Assembly (NCBI GenBank): GCA_002308755.1
Contig: DBVR01000007.1
Location: 1-19,959, forward strand
Origin: Christensenella sp. UBA1259
GTDB taxonomy: Bacteria; Bacillota; Clostridia; Christensenellales; Borkfalkiaceae
DNA length: 19,959 nucleotides
Reading direction: 5' to 3'
This document shows positions 1-7,630 of the stretch, in pieces (within the stretch, counting starts at the first letter, position 1; each line of letters starts with the position of its first letter). Position numbers and translations under genes: made by a program. Under the pieces are notes generated by a model that saw nothing but the letters and a program-made list of their open reading frames with translations, was not told where the DNA came from and made no database searches.

Positions 1-62
1 GGGAGCAGACTGTAAATCTGCCGTCGGCGACTTCGGTGGTTCGAATCCACCCCCTTCCACCA
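1..62 (+). tRNA. tRNA-Tyr (GTA), 5' end outside window
   Basis: The 3' part of a tyrosine tRNA gene. The anticodon stem is GCAGA (5-9) paired with TCTGC (17-21), and the loop CTGTAAA puts the anticodon GTA at 12-14. A long variable arm (22-34) follows, as expected for bacterial tRNA-Tyr. The T arm is GGTGG (35-39), loop TTCGAAT, CCACC (47-51). The acceptor 3' strand is CCCTTCC (52-58), the discriminator base is A59, and CCA is encoded at 60-62. The D arm and acceptor 5' strand lie upstream of the window. Leu and Ser tRNAs also have long variable arms, but the GTA anticodon settles the identity. Confidence 0.96.
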
Positions 63-66
63 GTGC

Positions 67-109
67 GTCCCATGCAGAACCGATTTCAGTTTTGTATGGG
101 ACTTTTTTA
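67..109 (+). terminator. Rho-independent terminator of the tRNA transcript
   Basis: Bases 67-80 pair with 89-102 over 14 positions (12 Watson-Crick, two G-U) around an 8-nt loop, followed by a T-run at 103-108. It starts five bases after the tRNA CCA end, so it should end the tRNA transcript. Confidence 0.9.
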
Positions 110-225
110 TTATATTTTTACTAATTTTTTTGACTCTCGTATCAGAAATCTGTCTTCTCGCTTTATGGTATCAATTCTTATATTTTTTGCTGTTTTTTTT
201 CAATTTTTAATAGCGAAGCCACAAT

Positions 226-258
226 AAAAGGGATGCCGAACGCATCCCTTTTATTATT
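226..258. terminator. Second hairpin terminator, possibly bidirectional
   Basis: AAAAGGGATGC (226-236) pairs perfectly with GCATCCCTTTT (242-252) around a 5-nt loop. On the plus strand it is followed by ATTATTTTTT, so it may back up the tRNA terminator. On the minus strand the U-run lies mostly inside the stem, but the hairpin comes soon after the minus-strand AraC gene (ends 325) and could stop that transcript. The AT-rich stretch 110-225 between the two hairpins holds nothing I can support. Confidence 0.7.
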
Positions 259-328
259 TTTTCGTATCAATTTTCGACGTTAATACTTTTATTCCGTATT
301 CGTACTGTTCTTCCGTTAAATATATCAA
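254..328 (-). other. Short coding-like tail after the AraC gene
   Basis: On the minus strand, immediately after and overlapping the AraC stop codon, a different frame reads IYLTEEQYEYGIKVLTSK and on to ...IDTKK, then two stop codons (256-251), then the hairpin 226-252. The charged, tyrosine-rich composition looks like the end of a real protein. The only possible start is TTG at 328-326, and the nearby AAGGGG is too close to it to act as a normal ribosome-binding site. It is either a very small protein or, more likely, the relic 3' end of a lost gene that still sits next to its terminator. It may also be chance. Confidence 0.25.
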
Positions 329-1203
329 TCCCCTTGAACCCTTTTGCTTTTTCTGTAAGCAAGTGGGGTTATTCCCGTCTTTTTCCTGCAAAGACGGATA
401 AGCGTACGCGAATCTGTAAGCCCCACCGCCTCGGAAATCTGAGAGAGACTCATGTCCGTATTTACCAACAACTCTGCACTCTTATGAAATCGCATGTTGG
501 CTATATATGTGGCAATCGGTACGCCCACAACTTCGGAGAAAAGGTTTTCTATGTGATTAGGCGATAAGTGTACGACTCTCGCACAATCTTTGACCGTGAT
601 CCTTTCTGTGAAATTTTTAGCTATAAACCGCTTGACGGTCTTTACGGCTTGCGGAGACGACACGGTAACAGATTGCATTCTTTCTTTAAGGCGGCATAAA
701 AATTCGTAAATGCGATACGAAAAGTAAGTTTCGTCCGGTTTGCCTTTTTCAGTCGCCTGTAAAACTTCCTCAACCAAATTCCTGAATCCGCCGTCATCAT
801 CCCCTAACCTTATCACGGGCCCGTCGTGAGTAAGAAGCGAACAAAATCTTTTGACCAGGTCGTTGGGGTGAAGATGCAGATAGTAAAGTTCGGCACTAAA
901 TAAGTCGGGATATACCGGCCAGTCGGTCGTGCTTGTAAAAGGGCGCGTGCAATCGTAAAAAATAAGGGTGTTGCTATCGGCACAAAAATTCTCTTCGCCC
1001 AAAAGAATATTCGTATGCCCTCTCGGCGTATAGGCAAGCAAAAACGAATTAAAATTTTCACGGTGCACATAATAGCGCGGCCCGACGAATTCGTGCCCCG
1101 CAAACTGTATTTGAAATATAAGACCGGACAGATCTTCCCGCGGCCACATAAATCTGACCGTGCTGTCCATCACAAAGTCGGAAATAACTTTTGTTGTTTT
1201 CAT
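325..1203 (-). CDS. AraC-family transcriptional regulator
   Basis: A 292-residue cytoplasmic DNA-binding regulator. The C-terminal ~100 residues carry the two helix-turn-helix units of the AraC/XylS family: the first around ITVKDCARVVHLSPNHIENLF, the second around LSQISEAVGLTDSRTLIRLC, closing with the family signature GITPLAYR. The N-terminal ~170 residues look like a cupin-type ligand-binding domain, so a sugar or related inducer is likely. The gene is divergent from the SGNH lipoprotein gene at 1311 and shares a symmetric promoter region with it, which makes that gene the obvious target, plus probable self-control. The ATG at 1203 is the first start after an in-frame stop, but no Shine-Dalgarno sequence precedes it, so translation may be weak. 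The ligand is unknown. Confidence 0.93.
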   Translation of the reverse strand: MKTTKVISDFVMDSTVRFMWPREDLSGLIFQIQFAGHEFVGPRYYVHRENFNSFLLAYTPRGHTNILLGEENFCADSNTLIFYDCTRPFTSTTDWPVYPDLFSAELYYLHLHPNDLVKRFCSLLTHDGPVIRLGDDDGGFRNLVEEVLQATEKGKPDETYFSYRIYEFLCRLKERMQSVTVSSPQAVKTVKRFIAKNFTERITVKDCARVVHLSPNHIENLFSEVVGVPIATYIANMRFHKSAELLVNTDMSLSQISEAVGLTDSRTLIRLCRKKTGITPLAYRKSKRVQGD

Positions 1204-1238
1204 CGTAAGAAATGGTAATTTTATAGTTTATTTTGGCA

Positions 1239-1274
1239 TTGACTATATAGTACGAACAGTATATAATTGTATTA
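1239..1274 (+). promoter_or_regulatory. Sigma-A promoter of the SGNH lipoprotein gene
   Basis: TTGACT (1239-1244), a 17-bp spacer and TATAAT (1262-1267) give a near-perfect promoter with a start near 1274 and a leader of about 37 nt. Its -10 and the minus-strand -10 form the inverted repeat TATAAT-TGT-ATTATA. The two promoters are exact mirror images about base 1269, so RNA polymerase can occupy only one at a time. Confidence 0.8.
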
Positions 1275-1299
1275 TACAACAGATAACACGTGTTGTCAA
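1264..1299 (-). promoter_or_regulatory. Consensus sigma-A promoter of the AraC gene (325-1203)
   Basis: Read on the minus strand, TTGACA (1299-1294), a 17-bp spacer and TATAAT (1276-1271) form a perfect consensus promoter with a start near 1264. The leader would be about 61 nt. The -35 overlaps the ribosome-binding site of the divergent lipoprotein gene. The palindrome AACACGTGTT (1285-1294) lies across the spacer and -35 and could be an operator. Confidence 0.8.
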
Positions 1300-1310
1300 G
1301 GAGAGAAATT

Positions 1311-3545
1311 ATGTGGAAAAACGTGATTGTGGTTATTTTGTCAGCGATATTAGGTTGTTCTATATTCATCACCGGTTGTGCGAAACATCACAGCGACGGC
1401 GATAGTACCGACACCCAAATCCAACTTACCAAAAACAACTTAAACTTCAAAGTCGGAAGTGCCAGAGAGTTCTATGATGACGGAATCAAAACCGAGGGTT
1501 CGAAAACAATAGCAATTTATGATAAAAACATGTCATCGGCAACCTTGGAAACGACGGTATCTTTGGACGTAGACGAGCAAGCGGGCATCATTTTCGGACA
1601 AAAAGAAAGCGGATATTATTACTTTTGTCTGTACGATTACAGACAAGTAAAATTCATGAGAGTGACAGGAGAAAAAGAGTACCTCGTTTTTGCAACGAAT
1701 ATAGTAACGATAGCCGCTCGCAACTACGTAAAACTCAAAGTAGTGGTCGATGGTAACTCTTGCAAGGGTTACGTCAACGACGTGTGCTATCTAAATCGGA
1801 CAGAAAAATCTTCCCTTGACGGAGCGCTGGGGCTACGTGCCGATACGGAAGGCGTTCCGTTCCGTTCGACCACACTTACGAACGAACTTAAATATGAAAA
1901 AGCGGATATAGTCTTATTCGGACACTCTCACGTACAATGCTGGGAACACTTAGAACAAGATTTGGCTTCCGCGGGTAAAGCGGTTAATGCAGGACTCGGC
2001 GGTTCTATTATTTCTCAATGGATGCCAAGAGTAGACGAACTTACCGCATACGGGGCAAAAAAATACGTGTGCTGGTTAGGTTCTAACGATATAGGCGCAG
2101 GTATCCAGAACGACGTATGCGTAGATAGATTGAACGCTATGTTCGAACAAATCGCAAAAGCCGTTCCCGATGCAGAAATATATCTGTTCACCGAGTTCTA
2201 TCAACTGGAAAGCAGCCGCGCAAACGAAACATTTAAAGCAAAAATAAGAGACCTTAATTCAAAATACAAAAACGAATTTTACGGAATAAATATCGTCGAT
2301 ATATTCGACGTGGTATTAGACGACGACGGTAAAGTCGATGATTCGTTGTTTCGGGACGTGTATCACTTAAAGGCTGACAAATACGGTAAAGTAACGGAAA
2401 AACTTCTTAACGCGATGCAAAATCCGGTAAAAGTAAATGAAAATACCGGTGTAAACGCGGTAACCGGCAGCAAAACGGGCGATTACATAGTGAGTGAAGG
2501 AACAAACTCAGCATGGACAATACAGGAAAACAACGGTTTAGTCTCACTCGTCTCCAACGAACAGACTCAGCTTATCACTTTCGCAAACCGTGAATTCAAC
2601 GGCGGCACGGTCGAATTTTATATAAGAATCCCCGACTCCTCGTTTTCGTCTCACAATGTAAGCGGCGTAGTTATCGGAGCCAACCACAATTACGTCAGAC
2701 ATGGCGCAGGCCTTTATTACTGCGTGGGACAGTCAAAGTGGGGCGACCTCGTTTGTTTTTCCAAAAATCACACGGCATTTACTTGGGAACATGAAAATAA
2801 AGTCCCGCAAGGATCCCTTTCAATCGGTACGGAATATAAGATCAAAGTTGTTTGGGATAAAGAAAACAATGCGCTACACTACTTTATTAACGATATATAC
2901 AGGGCATCCACTACTTGTTCCGTTGCGCTGGACGGAAATAAAATAGGTTTTTATGCGGATAGCGCGGGAGTGCAATTCAGAGATATCCGTATCAGCGACG
3001 AACTTGAACTTGACGGTGTAGATTATTTCTTTTCAAAAGGAACAAATACTGCGTGGTCAATTTCCGGAACAGAAAAGAAAGTCGTATATGAAGCAACCGC
3101 AGGCAACATGCTTACCTTCAACAAACAGTTTGATAACGCAAATAAGTGGCTTATCGAATATGATTTAACGGCAACAGGTAGCAATTACGCTAACAATTTG
3201 GTGTCGGGTCTTATTATCGGAGCGTCTTCGCCCGTAATAGACAGTAAAGATACGTTTGTGGCAGTAGGCAGATGCGCTTATAACGGTGAATTTAACGCAT
3301 ACTCCTGCGTAAACGGAAAAATAAGATGGGAAGACGATAATAAAGTAGTGGGGGCCTTCAACGAAACAGGTGTAAAATATCACATAAAATTCATTTGGGA
3401 CAAAGAACTCGGAACAATCACCTATTACAACGGAAACAACGTTATAGGTGTAAACCAGCTTTCTATGACATTAAAAGGAAATTACTTCGGTTTGGTTTCG
3501 GACTCTTCAACCAAATTTGAAAACATATCCATTACCGCCGTATGA
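1311..3545 (+). CDS. Secreted SGNH-hydrolase lipoprotein with three jelly-roll domains
   Basis: A 744-residue exported lipoprotein, probably a carbohydrate esterase anchored on the outer face of the membrane. The ATG at 1311 is chosen because AAGGAGAG (1298-1305) precedes it at good spacing; a GTG at 1290 is open in frame but lacks a site. The signal peptide ends in the lipobox ITGC with Cys23. Domain order: a concanavalin/LamG-like jelly roll (~45-195), an SGNH/GDSL-type domain (~197-370), then two related jelly rolls (~390-565 and ~570-744) that begin with similar GTNSAW and GTNTAW segments and look like an internal duplication. SGNH residues visible are Ser206 in FGHSH (in place of GDS), the Gly of NAGLGG, Asn259-Asp260 in GSND, and Asp349/His352 in DVYH. 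All four blocks are present, so it is probably active. The jelly rolls probably bind glycan. The substrate is unknown; the nearby pectin-type enzymes suggest plant cell-wall esters. Confidence 0.9.
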   Translation: MWKNVIVVILSAILGCSIFITGCAKHHSDGDSTDTQIQLTKNNLNFKVGSAREFYDDGIKTEGSKTIAIYDKNMSSATLETTVSLDVDEQAGIIFGQKESGYYYFCLYDYRQVKFMRVTGEKEYLVFATNIVTIAARNYVKLKVVVDGNSCKGYVNDVCYLNRTEKSSLDGALGLRADTEGVPFRSTTLTNELKYEKADIVLFGHSHVQCWEHLEQDLASAGKAVNAGLGGSIISQWMPRVDELTAYGAKKYVCWLGSNDIGAGIQNDVCVDRLNAMFEQIAKAVPDAEIYLFTEFYQLESSRANETFKAKIRDLNSKYKNEFYGINIVDIFDVVLDDDGKVDDSLFRDVYHLKADKYGKVTEKLLNAMQNPVKVNENTGVNAVTGSKTGDYIVSEGTNSAWTIQENNGLVSLVSNEQTQLITFANREFNGGTVEFYIRIPDSSFSSHNVSGVVIGANHNYVRHGAGLYYCVGQSKWGDLVCFSKNHTAFTWEHENKVPQGSLSIGTEYKIKVVWDKENNALHYFINDIYRASTTCSVALDGNKIGFYADSAGVQFRDIRISDELELDGVDYFFSKGTNTAWSISGTEKKVVYEATAGNMLTFNKQFDNANKWLIEYDLTATGSNYANNLVSGLIIGASSPVIDSKDTFVAVGRCAYNGEFNAYSCVNGKIRWEDDNKVVGAFNETGVKYHIKFIWDKELGTITYYNGNNVIGVNQLSMTLKGNYFGLVSDSSTKFENISITAV

Positions 3546-3573
3546 AAGTAAAGGTTGAAAAATCTTTTCTTGT

Positions 3574-3616
3574 ACACCACCAAAAAAGCACCTTAAAGGT
3601 GCTTTTTTGGTGGTGT
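3574..3616. terminator. 20-bp bidirectional terminator between convergent genes
   Basis: Bases 3574-3593 pair perfectly with 3597-3616 around a 3-nt loop. The inner GCACCT/AGGTGC stem is flanked by A6 on one side and T6 on the other, which is the usual design of a terminator working in both directions. It ends both the lipoprotein gene (stop 3545) and the minus-strand operon (last stop 3643). Confidence 0.9.
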
Positions 3617-3642
3617 ATTACGCAGAATTCTCTGAGATCTTC

Positions 3643-5013
3643 TTATTTTTTTACGTTTTCGAAAACAAAATCTTCTCTATCGTCTTCCCGATAAGTTTCT
3701 ACCTTAACGCTATCCAACGTCAAACCGTCTATATGCCTGAAATAAATCCCCTTTGCGGGCAGTATCCGCCCGTATACGTAAACTTCGGGATAGTCCTGCG
3801 CCTTTTCAGGTACGGATTTGTTATACTCCTTAACTCCGCCATCAAGTTTTAAATAAACGTTCTTTAAGGTTATGTTCTCCAACGGACTTTCTTTCAGTCC
3901 GCAGATATTACTCGTCATCTGCCAGTCGTCCGTTTCTTTCGTCCCGTCAAAACTCTCCGCTATACCGAATACTTTCGGGTTTTGCACAGTATCATTCGCC
4001 TTAAAACTATCGTAATTCCACGGCATAATTTCATATTCTTCATACGGACCGTCCGCCGTTATATTTTCCAACAAAATGTTTCTTATCCTGCCCACTTCCC
4101 TGCCTTGCGGCCCGCGCATACGCTTTCCGACGTGAACGAAAAGCGGTGCGTTGACGTTGGTCATTTTTACGTTTTTCACGACTATACCGTCTACGATCGC
4201 GCCATCCACGCTTTCAATCGCTATCCCCGTGATCCGCGTTTCTTTTATCTCAACGTTCTCAATAAGAATATTCTCGAAACCGCCGTTAGTTTCCGTGCCG
4301 AACTTTATAGCGTTGCAACGGCTTTTTATCTTGCAATTCCACACGTGGATATCTTTGCAAATATCCAACCTGTTAAGCGTGTAGGACGATTTGAATACTA
4401 TGCCGTCGTCGCCCGTTTCCACGTCGCAATCGCGGATACGCACGTTTTTAGAGTTGTCCGGCGAAATACCGTCGATATACACTCGCATTTTAATGCCGAA
4501 AATATCCACGTTTTCGCATCCTGCGAAATATAACGCCAAATCGGTCGCGTTGTAAATTGCAAGGTGGGAAATCTCTACGTTTTTACAGTTTTTAAGTGCG
4601 ATACACTTTGCACCCCTGTGTTTTATCGCCTCGCCGCGCACGCCGTCTTCATCCCACACGGAACGCATGTCTATCTTGCCGCCGCCCGTAATTTTTACGT
4701 TTTCGCAATTTAGCCCCACGAACAACGAAGGATTGTAGTATGTGTGCGACGAATCCTGATAAACGGGATAATCCACCTTTTCTTCTGCGGCGTAATCGTA
4801 ATACGTTTCCGCTCCCAAAACTTCCGTGCCTTCGGGAATCTCAACCGTTACGTTGCTTTTAAGGAAAACGGTACCTAAAACGTACCTGCCCGTACCGAAT
4901 TTCACAATACCGCCGCCGCTTGCGCCGCATACGTCAACGGCGTTTTGAACAAACTCGGTATTTAACGTCTTTCCGTCGGCTACCGCACCGTAATCCGAAA
5001 CTTGATATATCAT
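3643..5013 (-). CDS. GH28-like glycosidase (polygalacturonase family), cytoplasmic
   Basis: A 456-residue right-handed parallel beta-helix protein and the last gene of the operon. The N-terminus (YQVSDYGAVADGKT) and the repeated NVxI strands are typical of GH28. The catalytic acids are visible: Asp181 in YIDGISP (the NTD motif) and Asp202-Asp203 in TGDDGI. The usual GHG segment is replaced by FGTETNGGF (238-246), and the usual RIK becomes RITG (260-263), so the specificity probably differs from a classical endopolygalacturonase. It may release terminal galacturonic acid or a related sugar. There is no signal peptide, so it should act on imported oligosaccharides. The start is preceded by AAAGGTG at good spacing and overlaps the stop of the upstream gene by 4 nt, indicating translational coupling. 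The exact substrate cannot be read from the sequence. Confidence 0.88.
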   Translation of the reverse strand: MIYQVSDYGAVADGKTLNTEFVQNAVDVCGASGGGIVKFGTGRYVLGTVFLKSNVTVEIPEGTEVLGAETYYDYAAEEKVDYPVYQDSSHTYYNPSLFVGLNCENVKITGGGKIDMRSVWDEDGVRGEAIKHRGAKCIALKNCKNVEISHLAIYNATDLALYFAGCENVDIFGIKMRVYIDGISPDNSKNVRIRDCDVETGDDGIVFKSSYTLNRLDICKDIHVWNCKIKSRCNAIKFGTETNGGFENILIENVEIKETRITGIAIESVDGAIVDGIVVKNVKMTNVNAPLFVHVGKRMRGPQGREVGRIRNILLENITADGPYEEYEIMPWNYDSFKANDTVQNPKVFGIAESFDGTKETDDWQMTSNICGLKESPLENITLKNVYLKLDGGVKEYNKSVPEKAQDYPEVYVYGRILPAKGIYFRHIDGLTLDSVKVETYREDDREDFVFENVKK

Positions 5014-6344
5014 TTTATTTTCACCTTTGTCAATACACTGTAGTCTCCGTCTCTTTCCGCATTACTTGCAAACACTGCGGAAGGCGTGTTCGCGCCGCCT
5101 ATTGCCGCTTGGATCTGATACTTTCCCGTCGGAATCTCCTCGGAAATTTCCAAGGAAATTATTTCGTCATACTCCCCTTCGATCCATCTACGTATATCCA
5201 CGTCGGTTTCAAACGTCTTTTCAAAGCGACCGTTTTTCAAACGGATGTAAAGCGGTAATCTATGATAAATCGGTGCTACGCCTACGTTCTCAATCGTCAA
5301 ACTTACCGTCAGTTTTTCGCCGCGCCGCACACACTTTTCCGTTTCTACCGTATTAATGACGAAATGGTAACCCATTTTCGCCACCCACTCGTCGATTTTG
5401 TCTTTTAATTCAAAGGGAATCGGAAAAGATTTCGTGTTAAAAGTGCTCACGTGATATTTAAGCGTCACGTCTATAATACCGTCTATGTCCCATCCCTGCC
5501 GATACCATTCGGATACCCACCAGTAACTTTCAAACGACACGGGCGAAGTTTTCCAAATATCTTTCGGAATCAGAGGAAATGTCTTGGGATAAATTTCGTT
5601 CATATGTTTGGGACTGCCGAGTCCGTCCGCTCTCCAACCGATATCACGCTTTTGCCGGATATAGTTGATCAAATGTAAATTTACAAACTGCCCCATTAAT
5701 TTCGTGTTCGGAAAAACGCGGATATAGATATCCATCAACGATTCCATATCTTCTATTGCGAAATCCTGACTTCCTTCTCCCCACGCGCCGCCGATAGACA
5801 CATCTACACAATCGAGTGTTTCGTCTTTATCGAACCGTTCGCCGAGTTTTTCTATGGCCGCACCGAATAATTTCAGATATCTCGGATCCTTCGGGGAATC
5901 CTTCACTCTCATGCCTTCGGGACGTTCGGGACAGGGCATCAGCTGTTTCAACCAGTCGGGTACGTCGTCGCGGGCACACGTACTATGAGGCATAAGACGA
6001 AAAACTACCGTCTGATTCTTTGCTTTCGCTCTATCTAAAATGTCCTGAATAAAGGCATAATCGTATTCGCCTTGCTTCGGTTCGAATTCCTTCCATAAAG
6101 CACGAATATATGCAACCGTAGTATCGGGGAAATATCCTTGTTCTCTCCCGTTTTCCTCCACCCCTTCGGGCACGGGATAACACTCGAACGGTTCGGTTTC
6201 GCAACCTGCCAAACCGGTTTTCCCCACAATACAATCCGAATACAACGCCTCGTCTCTGAAATGGTTAAAACTCATAAATCCGATATACGGGTTCTGTTTG
6301 CTTTCTTTTTGATATTTATAAAATTTTTTTATAAACTTTTTCAA
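5010..6344 (-). CDS. DUF4832-type TIM-barrel protein, probable glycoside hydrolase
   Basis: A 444-residue soluble protein. Residues ~20-330 look like a GH42-type (beta/alpha)8 barrel: the AYIRALWKEFEPKQGEYDY segment is the familiar start of such barrels, and VDVSIGGAWGEG sits where an active-site glutamate is expected. Residues ~335-444 form a beta-sandwich like the C-terminal domain of DUF4832 proteins (TVSLTIENVGVAPIYHRLPLYI). No function is proven for this family; a glycosidase role is an inference from the fold and from its neighbours in this operon. The start is TTG at 6344, supported by GGAAGA upstream; the next methionine (residue 24) falls inside the conserved region. There is no signal peptide. 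It is translationally coupled to the following GH28 gene through an ATGA overlap. Confidence 0.78.
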   Translation of the reverse strand: MKKFIKKFYKYQKESKQNPYIGFMSFNHFRDEALYSDCIVGKTGLAGCETEPFECYPVPEGVEENGREQGYFPDTTVAYIRALWKEFEPKQGEYDYAFIQDILDRAKAKNQTVVFRLMPHSTCARDDVPDWLKQLMPCPERPEGMRVKDSPKDPRYLKLFGAAIEKLGERFDKDETLDCVDVSIGGAWGEGSQDFAIEDMESLMDIYIRVFPNTKLMGQFVNLHLINYIRQKRDIGWRADGLGSPKHMNEIYPKTFPLIPKDIWKTSPVSFESYWWVSEWYRQGWDIDGIIDVTLKYHVSTFNTKSFPIPFELKDKIDEWVAKMGYHFVINTVETEKCVRRGEKLTVSLTIENVGVAPIYHRLPLYIRLKNGRFEKTFETDVDIRRWIEGEYDEIISLEISEEIPTGKYQIQAAIGGANTPSAVFASNAERDGDYSVLTKVKIK

Positions 6345-6393
6345 TTAAATTCTTCCAACCTCTCTTTCAAACGATTGTAAAGCGACAAAAACG

Positions 6394-7611
6394 TTATAAG
6401 TGCACCTTGGGAATAATTTTGTGTATCCCTGTCATGAAATTATGCAACGATGCTCCCCATACCGCATTGAAATACTGTTTCCCGTTTCTCACGTTATCTT
6501 CGGGTGTACGGGTTTCACCCGTTAAGCCGTGACCGTATAAAAACACGTCCGCTTCCGCATTTTCGTCCATTTTATTTATCTCGTGACAAAGTAAAATCTT
6601 TTGTCCCGAGAGTTCTATTATCGTATTACGGGGAACAATCTCCGCCCTTTTTGCAAACCCTTTCAGTTCTTTCTCCAAATCGTTGTTTCCCGCGACGACG
6701 ATAACTCTCGCTCCCGATTGTTCCATCATCTCGATCATAACCTTTGACGATCTTTTCCAATACTCTCGTACTTTATCTATTCGCCCAGCCTTTAATTCGT
6801 CAACCAAATCTCCCGTATGTATGATCACGTCGGGCTTGATTTTTGTAATTAACGCCTTATAATATCCGTAATCGGGGGATGCCGTGTCGCCTATATGCAA
6901 TACCGTTTGACCGCCTGCGTCTTTCAGCAGCGTACAAACCTTGTCCGTACTGTCTTCAAACTTTTTCTTCTGTTCTTCGTAAATAACAGAATTGCCAGTC
7001 CACATGCGTTCGGGCAAGTGCGCGCAATCATTAGCGTAACCTTTCTCGGTCGACGAGTATAAAAGGGACAAATGACAATTCCAGTGAAACCCGCGATTAT
7101 TTTCGCAACCGAACAGGTGCCGAAGCGCAACCCCCGTCGCCGCATGCCCTATAAACAGCACGTCGGAAGAATCGGAAAGGTTTGATAATATCGGTTTTAA
7201 CCCGTGTTCCACCCTTTCTATTACCGCTGATAAATCTTCGACGCTATCGCCCCACCAGCACGGCGGAAGTTCGTCGTCACAAATTACGCGAGAATATCTT
7301 TTCTTTAACTCTTCCACCGTCGCCCCGCTGAAATTCGGATCCGCCTTTGAAACAATTTCGTGCAAACACGCAAGCGGAGTAACCGCCAGATCCAACTCCT
7401 CGGCGACGATATTCGCCGTTTCCATCGTTCTGTCGTACGGCGACGAAAAAATCAAACCTCTGAAATTTAATTCTTTTAAACGTTTTGCCAAAAGCAACGT
7501 CTGCTCTTTACCCAAAGGCGTCAACGCAACGGCGCCTTTGGGTAAAGACGGATCGTTCTTGTAAACTTCTTTCGGTACGATCTGCCCGTGCCGGGCTTCA
7601 AATATCCGCAC
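6394..7611 (-). CDS. Fusion: histidine phosphatase plus metallophosphoesterase domain
   Basis: A 405-residue cytoplasmic two-domain protein. Residues 1-~205 are a histidine phosphatase (phosphoglycerate-mutase superfamily) with the phospho-acceptor motif Arg7-His8-Gly9, Arg61, Glu85 and His156 all present. The LTPLGKEQ stretch is also typical. Residues ~230-405 are a YfcE-like calcineurin-type phosphoesterase: Asp242 in IGDT, Asp268 in GDLVD, Asn309 in GNND, His343 and His361 in YGHG. Two metal-binding histidines of the family, in DxH and GHxH, are replaced (Ala244, Leu363), so the second domain may be altered or regulatory. The two domains are normally separate proteins. The start is GTG at 7611, with AAGGAG seven bases upstream. 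The substrate is unknown; a sugar phosphate or phosphorylated glycan product is an inference. The gene contains a perfect 16-bp inverted repeat near its 5' end. Confidence 0.85.
   Translation of the reverse strand: MRIFEARHGQIVPKEVYKNDPSLPKGAVALTPLGKEQTLLLAKRLKELNFRGLIFSSPYDRTMETANIVAEELDLAVTPLACLHEIVSKADPNFSGATVEELKKRYSRVICDDELPPCWWGDSVEDLSAVIERVEHGLKPILSNLSDSSDVLFIGHAATGVALRHLFGCENNRGFHWNCHLSLLYSSTEKGYANDCAHLPERMWTGNSVIYEEQKKKFEDSTDKVCTLLKDAGGQTVLHIGDTASPDYGYYKALITKIKPDVIIHTGDLVDELKAGRIDKVREYWKRSSKVMIEMMEQSGARVIVVAGNNDLEKELKGFAKRAEIVPRNTIIELSGQKILLCHEINKMDENAEADVFLYGHGLTGETRTPEDNVRNGKQYFNAVWGASLHNFMTGIHKIIPKVHL
7505..7548. repeat. Perfect 16-bp inverted repeat inside a coding region
   Basis: TCTTTACCCAAAGGCG (7505-7520) is the exact reverse complement of 7533-7548, with a 12-nt loop. 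In the mRNA it covers codons 22-37 of the phosphatase-fusion gene and would form a very stable hairpin about 65 nt after the start codon. There is no U-run after it, so it is not a standard terminator. Confidence 0.9.
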
Positions 7612-7630
7612 TCTATCGCTCCTTATGTTT

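Noticed and set aside
1..62. tRNA-Tyr 3' end as an integration site for a mobile island
   Set aside because: I found no second copy of the tRNA 3' end in the window and no integrase, transposase or phage gene.
1228..1239. Three-codon upstream frame (Met-Pro-Lys-stop) in the leader of the first AraC gene
   Set aside because: It is too short to distinguish from chance, and no ribosome-binding site precedes it.
1290..1310. GTG start seven codons upstream for the SGNH lipoprotein
   Set aside because: The good ribosome-binding site at 1298-1305 lies downstream of it and points to the ATG at 1311.
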